Assembly: GCF_016888165.1 (NCBI RefSeq)
Contig: NZ_JACSWC010000284.1
Coordinates: 1-46,378 of the forward strand
Source of the DNA: Halomicronema sp. CCY15110
GTDB taxonomy: Bacteria > Cyanobacteriota > Cyanobacteriia > Phormidesmidales > Phormidesmidaceae
Direction of reading: 5' to 3'
DNA: 46,378 nucleotides
This document shows positions 19,814 to 30,086 of the stretch, one piece after another. The notes beneath the pieces were generated by a model. It was not told the DNA's origin. It saw only the letters and a list, made by a program, of their open reading frames with translations, and did no database searches. A program made the position numbers and the translations under genes. The first letter of the stretch is position 1; each line of letters begins with the position of its first letter.

Positions 19814-20158
19814 TCAGCCTGCCTCTAAGCTGTCTAACAAACTTTTGATTCGGTGCTTTAACCCCGGTAAATCTTGCTCAATAACCTCCCAAACCCGAGT
19901 AAGCTTTACCTTCATGTAATCGTGGATTAACACATCTCTAAAGCCAGCCATTTGTCGCCAGGCAAGCTCTGAATTCTCCTGCTTAACCTCATCTGACAAG
20001 CGCTTAGTCGCCTCGCCAATGATTTCAAAGTTTCGAATTACCGCATCTTGAATGATTGGTGTGCTCATAAAAGCCGCTCGCCCACTCTCGGTATAGCTCT
20101 CGATTTTAAGAGCGGCTTCATAAATGTTGCTCAAATACAGCTTGTCTTCAGGAATCAT
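19814..20158 (-). CDS. hepT: HepT-like HEPN toxin (DUF86)
   Basis: 114 aa. HEPN RNase toxin of the HepT/MntA system. The motif Rx4HxY is seen as RDVLIHDY (R74, H79, Y81); R and H form the RNase centre, and the Tyr is the residue that MntA-type antitoxins AMPylate in characterised systems. IIQDAVIRNFEIIGEATKRLS is the typical DUF86 helix. Its ATG overlaps the mntA stop by 4 bases. Downstream, after about 20 bases, lies the broken glmS copy. Function follows from the family. Confidence 0.92.
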   Translation of the reverse strand: MIPEDKLYLSNIYEAALKIESYTESGRAAFMSTPIIQDAVIRNFEIIGEATKRLSDEVKQENSELAWRQMAGFRDVLIHDYMKVKLTRVWEVIEQDLPGLKHRIKSLLDSLEAG

Positions 20159-20448
20159 AGGGCAGTTGCATCCTTCAGAACCTGATCCCGTATGAGTTCG
20201 TGCAGGGTATCCGTTTCTACGATATCGACTGATCGCCCCAGCAAATCGGCTAAATCTTGCATCAGGCCAATATGATCTAGTAGGCTCCGTCCCGGTTCCA
20301 GGTCTACCAGCAAGTCAATATCACTGTCCTCATTTGCCTCCCCCCGTGCCACCGAGCCAAACACCCGAATATTGCTAGCCCCATACTGCTCAGCAATTTC
20401 CAGAATCTTGGCCTTCTGGCTTTGCAAGGTTTCCAACAGCGTCGTCAT
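20155..20448 (-). CDS. mntA: MntA-like minimal nucleotidyltransferase antitoxin
   Basis: 97 aa from ATG at 20448. The catalytic motif GSx10DxD is intact: GSVARGEANEDSDID (G31, S32, D43, D45), as in antitoxins that AMPylate HepT. An in-frame ATG at 20490 would add 14 residues and has GAGG upstream, so it is a real alternative; the N-terminus MTTLLETLQSQKAKIL fits the family better. The gene precedes hepT with a 4-base overlap, the standard order. The pair lies between intact glmS and the broken glmS copy. Confidence 0.9.
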   Translation of the reverse strand: MTTLLETLQSQKAKILEIAEQYGASNIRVFGSVARGEANEDSDIDLLVDLEPGRSLLDHIGLMQDLADLLGRSVDIVETDTLHELIRDQVLKDATAL

Positions 20449-20563
20449 CGGTGGGTACCGGATAAACGGCAACAGCATTGGGAAGCCCATGATCGCCTCA
20501 CATCAGCCAACCTGCTTTTCAGGCAGCTTCAGTCGATAGGCGATCGCTCCTGCTTCTTAATCG

Positions 20564-22462
<1,899 letters not shown>

Positions 22463-22767
22463 AGAAGTGCTCCTTACATGAAAATGACGCCAATGCAGGG
22501 AGGATGGCGCAGTGACTCCAGCCACGACTGCGATCGCCTCCTTGCCCAACTGTACGAACTGGAGTGAATTCCGTATGGGTGTGAATGATACAACTTATCT
22601 GCCGAGGTCGGGGGCAAATCGGCCCGAAAGCAGCTCAACTAAACGAACGGTGACGAATTTTACCCACGATGCAAAATTCGCCGTGGGCAGCGGGCATGTT
22701 GAGACCGGGACCGGGGTTAGCCATGGCCCCAAACGCTAGCTGAACTGCACCGTAGCAAGGAGTCACT

Positions 22768-23811
22768 ATGACCCGCGATCGCATCCGACTGGCTCAATTT
22801 GGTGTGGGGCGCTGGGGCAACCATCTGCTCAGAAACTTTTTGGCCTTGGCGGCGGTCGATGTGGTCGCTGTCGTGGAACCGCGCCGTGACCAGCATGAGG
22901 CGATTCGCGAGAAATTTCAGCTCGCCCCAGCGTTTAACTTAACTACGGATGCCGAGGCAGTATTGGCAGACCCAGCGGTGGATGCGGTGGCGATCGCCAC
23001 CCCCGCCGCCACTCACTACAACTTGATTAAAACCGCCCTCAAACATGGCAAACACGTCCTCGCGGAAAAACCCCTGACCCTAGACGTGGCGGAATGCGCG
23101 GAGCTGTGTCAACTGGCCGCCGACAACCATGTGCAGTTAGTCATCGACCACACCTATCTCTTTCATCCGGTGGTGCGACAAGGGGCCGCCGTCCTGAGTG
23201 AGCAACCGCTGGGAACGCTCCGCTACGGCTATGCCACCCGCACCAATCTCGGCCCCGTGCGCCCCGATGTCGATGCCCTATGGGATTTATCAATCCATGA
23301 CATCGCCATCTTCAACCACTGGCTGGGTGAAACGCCGATCGCTGTCACCGCTCAGGGGCAAACCTGGCTCCAGAGCGATCTCCCCGCCGAGCCACTCTTC
23401 CCGGCTGGACTGGCGGATGTCGCCTGGTTACGCCTGTTCTATCCCAGCGGTTTTGAGGCGACCATTCACGTGAGTTGGGCCAATCCGGACAAGCAGCGCC
23501 GCTTGGGGCTGGTGGGCGATCGCGGGGCGCTGATTTTTGACGAAATGCAGGCCGATGCGCCCCTGGTAATCCAATGCGGCGAATTCACCCCAGACGGCAT
23601 CTACTTTATTCCCACCAATCTGTCGCAAGAGGCGATCGCGATTCCCCCAGGTGAACCGCTGAAACAGGTCTGTGAGCATTTCGTCGATTGTGTAGTTCAG
23701 CAGCAGCCCTCGCCGATTTCCTCCGGTCAAGTGGGGACTGGCTTGGTCAAAGTGCTGGTCGCCCTGTCGCGATCGCTGAACCAGGCGGGGCAGCGGGTGG
23801 CTGTGGAGTAG
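22768..23811 (+). CDS. Gfo/Idh/MocA-family NAD(P)-dependent oxidoreductase
   Basis: 347 aa. N-terminal Rossmann fold with GVGRWG at residues 12-17; AEKPLTLDVAECAELC, the EKP motif of the family, near residue 100; DLSIHDIAIFNHWLGE for the C-terminal alpha/beta domain with its active-site His. AAGGAG lies 7 bases before the ATG. It is transcribed divergently from glmS, so the ~300-base gap between them holds both promoters. A sugar or sugar-nucleotide substrate is likely, but the sequence does not say which. Confidence 0.92.
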   Translation: MTRDRIRLAQFGVGRWGNHLLRNFLALAAVDVVAVVEPRRDQHEAIREKFQLAPAFNLTTDAEAVLADPAVDAVAIATPAATHYNLIKTALKHGKHVLAEKPLTLDVAECAELCQLAADNHVQLVIDHTYLFHPVVRQGAAVLSEQPLGTLRYGYATRTNLGPVRPDVDALWDLSIHDIAIFNHWLGETPIAVTAQGQTWLQSDLPAEPLFPAGLADVAWLRLFYPSGFEATIHVSWANPDKQRRLGLVGDRGALIFDEMQADAPLVIQCGEFTPDGIYFIPTNLSQEAIAIPPGEPLKQVCEHFVDCVVQQQPSPISSGQVGTGLVKVLVALSRSLNQAGQRVAVE

Positions 23812-23882
23812 GTGAGTGGCTGGGTGTGAGGGTGGCTGGGTGTGAGGGTGTGAGGGTGGCTGGGTGGATGGGTATGCGGGTA
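23812..23882. repeat. G-rich imperfect tandem repeat after the oxidoreductase gene
   Basis: Immediately after the stop, a run of GGCTGGGTGTGAGGGT units repeats, with shorter GGGTGTGA and GGGTGGAT variants, for about 65 bases. The pattern is of 7-8-base units as in cyanobacterial short tandem repeats. The strand asymmetry (G/T against C/A) is strong. No coding frame explains it. Confidence 0.7.
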
Positions 23883-23984
23883 GCTCACTGAAGACATCAG
23901 TGCCTTCGCACTCAAACCCTAAAACCTAGAAATCAGTACCTCATCCCCTCATCCCCCTGCTCCCTGTGCCATCTTGTTAGCAGT

Positions 23985-25166
23985 ATGGAGAACGCAGCCA
24001 TGATGATGCGATGGTGGCAAAACTGGTTGACGGGGCTGGAAACCCGGTGGGTGGCTCCGGCTTACGCTGGCGGAGTGTTGCTGGGGTTGTCGATCGCGCT
24101 CTTGGGGGCTGCGGTCAACAGTATGGCCGGGTGGCTGTATGCCATGGGGGGCGTGATGATCGCGATCGCGCTGATTAATATTTGGGCTGCCCCACGCAGT
24201 TTGCAGGGCTTGCAGGTGCATCGCCAACCAATTCGGCCCATTAGCGTGGGGGAAGCTTTAACTGCTGAGATGGCGATCGAGAACCCCACTGCCCAAGCCA
24301 AGGTATTGCTGCAAGTGCGCGACCAAATACCGGCCGCCCTGGGAGAGCTGCCGGAAACGGCGATCGCCACCCTGGCCCCGCATCAGTCCCACCGCTGGAC
24401 GTATACGGTACAGCCGACCCGACGCGGCGTTTATCAATGGCAGACGGTCACTTTGCGCACGGCGGCTCCGTTTGGACTGTTTTGGTGTCAGCGATCGCGT
24501 TCGACAGTAGCTCACGCCACCGTTTATCCGCAAATCTTGCCCCTCACCCACTGTCCCCTAATTGATCAAATGGGCATTGCCGAAGGCTCCCGGTGGCAGG
24601 CGTTTCGGCAGGCTCAGCAAGCGACCCAGGGATTAACACGGGCCATGCGGCCCTATCGCTGGGGCGACTCCACGCGACTGATTCACTGGCGCACCAGTGC
24701 CCGCTATGGGGATCTGCGCGTGCGGGAATTGGAAGAGCAAACCGCCGATAATCAGGTCATGATTGGGCTCGATACCCGCGATCGCTGGCATCCCGAAGCG
24801 TTCGAGGCCGCCATAGTGGCCGCTGCCAGTTTATATATCTATAGTCTGCGGCAGCAACTCACCGTCGCCCTGTGGCTGCCCCATATCGGCCTGCTGCAAA
24901 ATCGACACACTGTACTCGCCGCGCTAGCCGAGGTCACGCCTGGACAGCCCCAAACCCAGCGTCTTCCTGCCCAACCCCTCATCTGGCTCGGTTCGGCTGC
25001 CTCGCCTCCGTTGCCGCCAGGGAGTGTCTGGGTGCAGTGGCCCGCAACGACTTCGGCTCTGCTGGTTCCGACTGCCGCCGCTCCCACGTTGACCATTAAT
25101 CCAGAAATCCCGCTGGCTGAGCAACTCGCCGCTGATTTGCAAGGGTCACTAGCCACGTCCCGGTAA
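23985..25166 (+). CDS. DUF58-family membrane protein
   Basis: 393 aa. Two hydrophobic segments at about residues 25-45 and 47-65 are followed by a large soluble part. The DUF58 signature RPYRWGDSTRLIHWRTSAR, then GDLRVRELEEQ, is at about residues 225-250. DUF58 proteins have a von-Willebrand-like region and usually sit beside MoxR ATPases and transglutaminases; neither is present here. The ATG at 23985 is followed by several in-frame ATGs (MMMRWW), so the start may be up to 7 codons later. Role unknown. Confidence 0.88.
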   Translation: MENAAMMMRWWQNWLTGLETRWVAPAYAGGVLLGLSIALLGAAVNSMAGWLYAMGGVMIAIALINIWAAPRSLQGLQVHRQPIRPISVGEALTAEMAIENPTAQAKVLLQVRDQIPAALGELPETAIATLAPHQSHRWTYTVQPTRRGVYQWQTVTLRTAAPFGLFWCQRSRSTVAHATVYPQILPLTHCPLIDQMGIAEGSRWQAFRQAQQATQGLTRAMRPYRWGDSTRLIHWRTSARYGDLRVRELEEQTADNQVMIGLDTRDRWHPEAFEAAIVAAASLYIYSLRQQLTVALWLPHIGLLQNRHTVLAALAEVTPGQPQTQRLPAQPLIWLGSAASPPLPPGSVWVQWPATTSALLVPTAAAPTLTINPEIPLAEQLAADLQGSLATSR

Positions 25167-25393
25167 GGGGTACCCCCAGCGCGGCGGTTCAGTGCGCCTA
25201 GAACCCCGGCTTCTGCACTTGCGAGTCCACGGGTTGCGTTGTTACAACCAGCGAAACTGGGTTTCTGTCCCGGCGTTCTAGGTGATCCGTTGGGGGGTGT
25301 GACATAAACGGCAACTTGGATTACCGTTTGGGCAACCAGATGCCATCGAAGCCGTTCTGGGAATGTGTCCAACGATTCGTCGCCCATCGCACC

Positions 25394-25888
25394 ATGCAAA
25401 AAGTGAAGTCAATTAGCGCCGGATTGCTGCTCTTGCTGGGGTTTTGGTGTCTCGGTAGAGCGGTGGAAACGAGACTCAACCGCAATCCGAATATTCTCGA
25501 CCAGCGAGAAACAATTACCGCTGGGCTGCTGCTGGGGCTCCCCGCCGTCACGGGTGGCAGTTGGCTCCTGTGGGATGTTCGCCGTCAGCGCCGTCAGCAG
25601 GCCGAGCATCGACTCCGGCAGATTTTTTTCGATTTAGTGCAGACGCACAGGGGGCAAGTGAGCCCACTCCAGTTCGCGATCGCCGCGCAATTAAACGGCG
25701 ATGCGGCCAATGCCTACCTCCGCGATCGCAGCGTGGAATTTAACGCCACGTTTGAAGTCGATGCAGCAGGCAACATCACCTACTGCTTCCATCTGGGAAC
25801 CGCCCAGCCGCCCCCGATCGCCCCCTCCGTGGCTGACGACGGCCCCTCATTCGGCCCGCCCCATCGGCCCAACAACCCGGCACAATAA
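25394..25888 (+). CDS. Conserved-type membrane protein, function unknown
   Basis: 164 aa from ATG at 25394; upstream in-frame starts (25340, or TTG near 25316) would add up to 26 residues. Two short hydrophobic stretches (ISAGLLLLLGFWCLGRAV and TAGLLLGLPAVTGGSWLLW) form a membrane hairpin, followed by a basic region. A small domain at about 65-135 (LRQIFFDLVQTHRGQVSPLQ ... GNITYCFHLG) looks like a winged-helix or helical module seen in cyanobacterial proteins. The C-terminus is Pro-rich. I do not recognise a named family. Confidence 0.65.
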   Translation: MQKVKSISAGLLLLLGFWCLGRAVETRLNRNPNILDQRETITAGLLLGLPAVTGGSWLLWDVRRQRRQQAEHRLRQIFFDLVQTHRGQVSPLQFAIAAQLNGDAANAYLRDRSVEFNATFEVDAAGNITYCFHLGTAQPPPIAPSVADDGPSFGPPHRPNNPAQ

Positions 25889-25931
25889 AGTGAATACCCA
25901 AACTTGGTGACGTGATTTACTGGAGGGCTCA

Positions 25932-26402
25932 ATGACTGCTGCCAACGAAGCCGCTAACTATTCTCATCCGCTGCTCAAGGCTGCTGCGATCGCAGCCCTG
26001 CCCGAACAAGTCTTTGTGCATCCCCTCAATGCCAACGCCGTGCGCCATACGCGATCGCTCGCCGGGGCAACGGGCTGCTTGCACCTGGGCATCTACCTAG
26101 TGCGGGTACAACCTGGACAACACTCAACGGAATACCATCGCCATCGCGGTGAGGAAGAATTTCTCTACATCCTTTCCGGGCGGGGCATTGCCACCATTGA
26201 TGACCAACCCTTTGAAGTCGGCGCTGGCGATTTTATGGGCTTTCGCCCCGACAGCCCGGCCCACGACATGCACAACCCCTTTGACGCAGATTTAGTGTAT
26301 CTGCTGGGCGGCTACGACCTCGACTACGACGTGGTGGAGTATCCCCACCAGGGCACCCGCCTGTATCGCCTGGGCGATCGCCGCACCTACGAACCCATGT
26401 AA
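25932..26402 (+). CDS. Cupin-domain protein
   Basis: 156 aa. One complete cupin barrel. Motif 1 is GQHSTEYHRHRGEEEFLYIL, with two His and a Glu as metal ligands. Motif 2 is GDFMGFRPDSPAHDMHN, with the fourth ligand His. A ribosome binding site GGAGGG precedes the ATG. Enzymatic or regulatory role cannot be read from the sequence. It lies about 40 bases after the membrane protein gene on the same strand and may be co-transcribed. Confidence 0.88.
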   Translation: MTAANEAANYSHPLLKAAAIAALPEQVFVHPLNANAVRHTRSLAGATGCLHLGIYLVRVQPGQHSTEYHRHRGEEEFLYILSGRGIATIDDQPFEVGAGDFMGFRPDSPAHDMHNPFDADLVYLLGGYDLDYDVVEYPHQGTRLYRLGDRRTYEPM

Positions 26403-26424
26403 GGGCAACTGGTGAGCACCATCC

Positions 26425-27342
26425 CTAAGTCGTGATCGCGTAGGTCACGGCTAGACGAAACTCGCCCTGGGCGGGCACGGTCACCACATCATCCGCCGCA
26501 TTTGTCGTTTCCACACAAACAAAATGTTGGTAGGCATCGTCGGTCAAATCGCCCGACTGTGCGGCGACATCAATCCACGGATTCCACACCACAGCAGTCT
26601 GGTTCCCTGATGAGGTGATCCGAATTTGTCGCTGTAATGCGGGGTCGTCAATCACTAACTCGGGAGGCACACCCTGATAAATGCGATCCACTTCTGACGC
26701 GATCGCGATCGGCCCAGTTTGCGGCTTCACGGTGCCAGCATCCACCTTATCGATGTAAGTCGTGCCGTCGAGACCGAGCACCGTGGTTTGCGTGATGTCG
26801 CCCACGGTGAAATAGGTATGCAGCGCTTGGGTGATCTCAAAGGGGCGATCGCTCAAATTACGACTCACCAGGGCCAGCTCCAGAGTGTTGCCCACCGTGA
26901 TCTCAAGCTCCAAGGTAAACGCATAAGGCCACAATGCCCGCGTATCCTCGCTATCCCTAAAGCCCAACATCACCTGCGTCGCCCCACTCGGCAGCGCCTG
27001 AGTTTCGTGGATGCTCCAGAGGCGATTGCGCGCAAATCCGTGATTCGGACGCCCTAACCCTTTTGGGTCAGGGCCAAACCAAGGCCAGCAAATTGGCGTC
27101 CCGCCTTTGATCGCTTTGCCTGGCTGATAGTAGGCGTTTTCACTCACAAACAGGAGATCGTGGGTGGCATTGCGAGGTTTGAACGACAGCACCTGACCAC
27201 CATAGAGCGAAATCAATGCCGTCGCCTGCTCGTTGGTCACCTCAATGTACGGCCAGCCGCCTTCGCCAGCGATCACTTGCACCTGTCCCGCGAGGCCATA
27301 GTCCTGATTGAGTTGTGCCAAATCCATCACGCCCATCCTCAT
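26425..27342 (-). CDS. D-hexose-6-phosphate mutarotase (aldose-1-epimerase family)
   Basis: 305 aa. The fold and motifs fit the YeaD-type glucose-6-phosphate 1-epimerase: GGQVLSFKPRN, KAIKGGTPICWPWFGP, NHGFARNRLW, ALHTYFTVGD with the catalytic-region His, and HFVCVETTNA with the Glu. It interconverts the alpha and beta anomers of hexose-6-phosphates. The listed start is ATG at 27342; an in-frame ATG at 27327 has GAGG about 9 bases upstream and is possibly the true start. It is convergent with the cupin gene and divergent from the next gene. Confidence 0.92.
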   Translation of the reverse strand: MRMGVMDLAQLNQDYGLAGQVQVIAGEGGWPYIEVTNEQATALISLYGGQVLSFKPRNATHDLLFVSENAYYQPGKAIKGGTPICWPWFGPDPKGLGRPNHGFARNRLWSIHETQALPSGATQVMLGFRDSEDTRALWPYAFTLELEITVGNTLELALVSRNLSDRPFEITQALHTYFTVGDITQTTVLGLDGTTYIDKVDAGTVKPQTGPIAIASEVDRIYQGVPPELVIDDPALQRQIRITSSGNQTAVVWNPWIDVAAQSGDLTDDAYQHFVCVETTNAADDVVTVPAQGEFRLAVTYAITT

Positions 27343-27470
27343 GTCTGCCGTTCTATTAAACCGCAGTCGGATTAATCGACGCCAAAAACCCGACCTCTCG
27401 CCAGCGATCGCCTACGCTAAAATTGGCGCATTCAGTGGCAATACATTGCTCTGTAAAGGAAACCAACGCC

Positions 27471-28535
27471 ATGTATCAGCCCTTTGATGCTGCCCCCACC
27501 GAAGCCCGAGTCCAGCGGTTTTGGGAACTGGGCGCGAGCTTTGGGATGGAGCGCAATGCTTATCACAACTATTTGAACGAGATCGTTAGCGATCGCTATG
27601 CGCTGATTAACGGGTTGCAGCTCTTGCGCGACGAATTGCAGTTTGCGGCGGCCAGCGAAACGGACGTGAAAGCCTGCGGGGCCGACATGAGTTTGCCCAG
27701 CGTGGTGACGACCCTGGCCTACACCAACTGCGGCGATCGCGTGCATCAGGGCGAGGCCACCAAACGCTATCGTGATGTCGTTGCTTCCCGCTTTGCCACC
27801 ATGTCAGAAATTGGCGAACTCAAGCTGGAAGCGTTTTTCCCAGCGGGCGGCGGTACCGATAATGGCGCGACGTTGGCCCATGTCACGGTGGCTCACGAAC
27901 TAGATGAAACCCTGAAGCAAAGAGTGTATGACGGCAATGCCCAGTCGATTTCGCTGGTCGCGATCGACCTCAAAACCCATGTCGGTCGCCTGCGCGAAAA
28001 TGGGCGACAAGTCTATGGCAAAACCCGCGAGTCGCCCTGGCGCGAACCCCGCGCGGCCTGCGGGGCGATCGTCGGTGCGCTGACCCATTACGACCCCAAT
28101 AATCTGATTCATCGCCGCATTCGCGATGACCTGCGGGGGCGCAATTTTCAATACCTGTCCAATCACCAAATTTTGACGCAAGACGGGGTCGATATCACCA
28201 TGGCGATCGCCTCTGCTTTAGTCGCCATTCGGGGTATTCGCGACACGGCGATGGCCGTGGCGCAAGAGATAGACGAGCGCGGCCTGGCCCACCTGACTGC
28301 CAGCACCACCGTGAACCGTCCGTCGCGGGATGACCTGGTGATTTATCTCGCTCGCGCCACGGTCTTTAATGGCAAAATTCGCATCCAAAGCCTGGGCACC
28401 GAGGCCGACAAGTACGGCGGTCGTCTGGTGGATTATCGCGGCGAGAAACGGTTGCAGCTGTCCTACGGTGACTGGGATACCAACAACCTACCGATCGAAG
28501 AAATTCCCTATCGGGTGCGATCGTCGGGGTTGTAA
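27471..28535 (+). CDS. Uncharacterised protein
   Basis: 354 aa from ATG at 27471, which has AAAGGA about 9 bases upstream; a longer frame from 27423 lacks such a site. No signal peptide or membrane segment. Codon use and GC match the neighbouring core genes, so it is a real resident gene. Noticeable segments are KACGADMSLPSVVTTLAYTN, FFPAGGGTDNGATLAHVTVA and AACGAIVGALTHYDPNN; conserved Cys/His/Asp residues within them might be catalytic. I do not recognise the family and assign no function. Confidence 0.75.
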   Translation: MYQPFDAAPTEARVQRFWELGASFGMERNAYHNYLNEIVSDRYALINGLQLLRDELQFAAASETDVKACGADMSLPSVVTTLAYTNCGDRVHQGEATKRYRDVVASRFATMSEIGELKLEAFFPAGGGTDNGATLAHVTVAHELDETLKQRVYDGNAQSISLVAIDLKTHVGRLRENGRQVYGKTRESPWREPRAACGAIVGALTHYDPNNLIHRRIRDDLRGRNFQYLSNHQILTQDGVDITMAIASALVAIRGIRDTAMAVAQEIDERGLAHLTASTTVNRPSRDDLVIYLARATVFNGKIRIQSLGTEADKYGGRLVDYRGEKRLQLSYGDWDTNNLPIEEIPYRVRSSGL

Positions 28536-28759
28536 TCGTGGGCGATCGCCCCTTCAACCCCACACATCTGAGCGGCGATCGCACTCGCTCGTATAACGAG
28601 GCGATCGCCGGATGACCATGCCAGTTGTAGCGAACTGCCTTCCCGAAATCGCTCCCCATTGGTTTGAAGTCTGTTTGCGGGCACCCTATGTCAGCGGCCA
28701 GCCAGACTAAACCCCACCGGGTGCCGTGCTTTCAGGTAATTCAGCGAGAGACTAAGGAG

Positions 28760-29875
28760 ATGACGAAACGCTTGTCAATCAAACATTTGGATAGCCTGAG
28801 AAGGGGGCACCACTGGCGCTATTGGCTCATGGCGTTATGCACCACTGCTGTGCTGTGGCTGTCGTCCGGCGTTGCCTTGGCCCAAGCCCAAGGCACCTAT
28901 CCAGCCTTTGAGCACCCCTATGTCAATGATTACGGCGACGTACTGTCGCCTGAGCAAGAGACCAATGTCGGTAGCCGTTTGGAACAGTTTCGGTCTGAGA
29001 CTGGGGTACATGCGGTATTGCTGACGGTCGATACCTTTGGCCGCTACGAAACTGGGGACAGTACGATCGAATCTTTTGCCACCAACCTGTTCAATACTTG
29101 GGGCATTGGTGATGCTACGCGCAATGATGGCATTTTGGTACTGGTAGCACCGGGCGATCGCCAGATGCGCATCGAAGTCGGGGCCGGGTACGATAGCCAG
29201 GCCGACCAGACCGCTCAAATCATCATCGATAATCAAATGCTGCCCTACTTTCGCGACGGGCAAATGGCAGCGGGTACGGTGTCGGGAGTCGATGCCGTGA
29301 TCCAGTATTTTGCTCCCGGTGCTTCACAGCCGGCCCAGCCGTCATCGGCTGCCACCGCCACCCAGGGGAGCTTTTGGGGGCGGATCATTGCCTTTCTGTT
29401 GATTCCGCTGAGTGCCTTAGGGGGGCTTTTGCGGCTGGTCTATGGCTGGTGGAATCGGCAGCGATCGCGCCAGTGTCCCACCTGCCAAACTGAGATGCGC
29501 CGCCTCTCTGAACAAGACGATGACCAATATCTCGAAGCTGGTGAACGTCGTGAAGAGTCCTTGAAGTCAGTCGATTATGACGTTTGGCTGTGCCCGACTT
29601 GTGGTTACCACACCACCCTGTCTTACAACAGTCTGTTTTCGCGTTATCGCAAATGCTCCCAATGCCACCACAAAACGCTGTCAGAAAATAGTCATACCCT
29701 GGTTAGCCCCACTTACAGCAGCACCGGCACCGCTGAAATCACGCAAGACTGCAAGCACTGCGGCCACCACCATGTGTTTACCCGCACCATTCCCCGCAAA
29801 CAGAGATCGAGCTCTAGCAGCAGTTCGGGCGGTGGGGGGAGTTCTTCCGGCGGTGGGGCCTCTGGGAGTTGGTAA
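28760..29875 (+). CDS. TPM-domain protein with zinc-ribbon C-terminal region
   Basis: About 371 aa from ATG at 28760; an upstream start at 28664 adds 32 residues without a signal. An N-terminal hydrophobic segment (LMALCTTAVLWLSSGVALAQA) is a signal peptide. The TPM domain, about residues 40-175, has YVNDYGDVLSPEQE, NTWGIGDATRNDGILVLV and IEVGAGYD. One transmembrane helix follows (IIAFLLIPLSALGGLL). Then come four CxxC knuckles (CPTC, CPTC, CSQC, CKHC) that could form two zinc ribbons, and a Ser/Gly-rich tail ending SGGGASGSW. TPM proteins act at membranes; the plant/cyanobacterial TLP18.3 relative is linked to photosystem II repair, but nothing here proves that role. Confidence 0.88.
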   Translation: MTKRLSIKHLDSLRRGHHWRYWLMALCTTAVLWLSSGVALAQAQGTYPAFEHPYVNDYGDVLSPEQETNVGSRLEQFRSETGVHAVLLTVDTFGRYETGDSTIESFATNLFNTWGIGDATRNDGILVLVAPGDRQMRIEVGAGYDSQADQTAQIIIDNQMLPYFRDGQMAAGTVSGVDAVIQYFAPGASQPAQPSSAATATQGSFWGRIIAFLLIPLSALGGLLRLVYGWWNRQRSRQCPTCQTEMRRLSEQDDDQYLEAGERREESLKSVDYDVWLCPTCGYHTTLSYNSLFSRYRKCSQCHHKTLSENSHTLVSPTYSSTGTAEITQDCKHCGHHHVFTRTIPRKQRSSSSSSSGGGGSSSGGGASGSW

Positions 29876-30086
29876 ATCACGTCGCCCCCAGCGGCATCAA
29901 TTTTTTCACCAGCCGCCCTTGTCCTTGCCTGTGTAGGCACTTGATTGCAGCTTCGTTACAATGGGCTGCCATACCCGCAAAAGGTCGTCAAAACGGGAAA
30001 GCTATAGTGAAAACACGTGATCCCTGCGATGTCGCTGAATTGATAACGCATTGGGGACGTGTGACAACGCCGTTGAGACCCTGGGT

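Noticed and set aside
22463-22549. Longer glmS start adding 29 residues
   Set aside because: It would bury the catalytic Cys2; the ATG at 22462 has AAGGAG upstream.
22463-22560. glmS ribozyme or riboswitch
   Set aside because: The leader is short and shows none of the expected core; in cyanobacteria this control is not expected.
22640-22690. Inverted repeat CGAATTTT / AAAATTCG in the glmS-oxidoreductase gap
   Set aside because: The 8-bp match is real but short and AT-rich, and could be chance; not listed as a site.
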